Positions 5,295 through 5,855 of a DNA stretch of 5,855 nt are shown piece by piece. The notes below the pieces were generated by a model, which saw only the letters and a program-made list of their open reading frames with translations, was not told the DNA's origin and searched no databases. The stretch covers positions 1 through 5,855 of the forward strand of contig JANREF010000161.1 in the NCBI GenBank assembly GCA_030726195.1, given 5' to 3'. The stretch is from Burkholderiaceae bacterium. GTDB lineage: Bacteria > Pseudomonadota > Gammaproteobacteria > Burkholderiales > Burkholderiaceae_C. Both the position numbers and the translations under genes were made by a program. Numbering within the stretch: position 1 is the first letter of the stretch; each line of letters starts with the position of its first letter.

Positions 5295-5855
5295 TCAGTT
5301 GGGCAGCAAGCGCACCTTCACGCTTTTACCTTTGATACGCCCAGCATTGAGCTTGTCACACGCTTGATGCGCCACCGCTTTGTCAACAGCCACGTAAGTT
5401 GAAAACTCGCCCAGTGCGATTTTGCCGACCTGCGCTTTGTCAAAACCCGCTTCTCCCGTGAGCGCACCCAAGATGTCGCCAGCTCGAATTTTTTCTTTGC
5501 GACCGCCTGCAATTTGCAAGGTTCGCATGGGCGCTTGCAACACGGCATGACCGGTGCTGAGCTGCGTCAGCTGCTGCCACCGCGCGGCACGCCCAGTTTG
5601 TTCTTCAATGCGTGCAACGCGCCCCATCTCGGGCATGCTCACCAAACTCAGTGCCTTGCCCGTCGCGCCCGCACGACCGGTGCGGCCCACGCGGTGCACA
5701 TACACCTCGGGGTCTGGCGTGGTGTCCACGTTGATGACGGCACTCAAATTGGCAATGTCCAAGCCGCGCGCTGCCACATCGGTGGCCACCAGCACCGAGC
5801 AGCTCTTGTTGGCGAACTGCACCAATACTTGGTCGCGGTCGCGTTGGTCTAAATC
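5295..5855 (-). CDS. dbpA: ATP-dependent RNA helicase DbpA, C-terminal part (5' end outside window)
   Basis: DEAD-box helicase acting in late 50S subunit assembly; DbpA recognises hairpin 92 of 23S rRNA and unwinds nearby helices with ATP. Only the last 186 residues are visible, about 40% of a protein of the E. coli length (457). The frame is open to the right edge, where it begins DLDQRDRDQVLVQF, matching the DbpA segment just before motif V. Motif V is ATDVAARGLD (visible residues 24-33) and motif VI with its arginine fingers is HRVGRTGR (54-61). From about residue 112 to the end is the DbpA-specific RNA-binding domain, with GGRKEKIRAGDILGALTG (117-134), VGKI and the closing GRIKGKSVKVRLL. 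This domain separates it from RhlE-type helicases. A TTG at 5825 is internal, not a start. It converges on argC. Confidence 0.96.
   Translation of the reverse strand, partial: DLDQRDRDQVLVQFANKSCSVLVATDVAARGLDIANLSAVINVDTTPDPEVYVHRVGRTGRAGATGKALSLVSMPEMGRVARIEEQTGRAARWQQLTQLSTGHAVLQAPMRTLQIAGGRKEKIRAGDILGALTGEAGFDKAQVGKIALGEFSTYVAVDKAVAHQACDKLNAGRIKGKSVKVRLLPN

Noticed and set aside
5268..5298. Hairpin at the dbpA stop as an intrinsic terminator
   Set aside because: The stem has a three-base bulge, overlaps the stop codon and is followed by CAAAAG rather than a T-run on the minus strand.
5295..5825. dbpA starting at the TTG at 5825
   Set aside because: The frame continues upstream to the window edge with DbpA-like residues (DLDQRDRDQV) and the helicase core would be missing, so the TTG is internal.

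Overview
The window looks like ordinary chromosome from a G+C-rich betaproteobacterium, most likely of the Burkholderiales (Comamonadaceae-like). The basis is the character of the SucC/SucD, YjbE-type TerC, short ArgC and DbpA proteins, and the order sucC-sucD-terC-pilin, which I recall as common in that family. The assignment comes from memory of protein families, not from a search. There is no insertion sequence, phage gene, CRISPR array, tRNA or rRNA.

Layout from left to right. Bases 1-77 may hold the first codons of a minus-strand gene that runs off the left edge, just downstream of a type IV pilin gene (90-611, minus). A 223-base gap (612-834) separates the pilin gene from a TerC/YjbE-family membrane protein gene (835-1593, minus). 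A strong intrinsic terminator (1709-1744) closes the sucC-sucD operon (2714-3880 and 1803-2696, minus), which encodes both subunits of succinyl-CoA synthetase. A 209-base divergent intergenic region follows, with candidate back-to-back promoters. argC, of the short type-2 class (4090-5019, plus), is next. A 275-base non-coding stretch with small repeats separates it from the convergent 3' part of dbpA (5295-5855, minus), which runs off the right edge.

Functionally these are mostly unlinked housekeeping genes: a TCA-cycle step (SucCD), arginine biosynthesis (ArgC), 23S rRNA maturation (DbpA), a probable metal or ion transporter (TerC) and a surface-fibre subunit (pilin). Only sucC and sucD form a clear operon; terC and the pilin lie in the same direction but beyond a terminator.

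I do not see an obvious new system. The points most worth a second look are at the left end. The pilin ends in a serine and is followed 12 bases later by a possible GTG-started hydrophobic protein, whose ribosome binding site and start codon lie inside a perfect hairpin. This would fit a pilin with its own glycosyl ligase, but the second gene is almost entirely outside the window.
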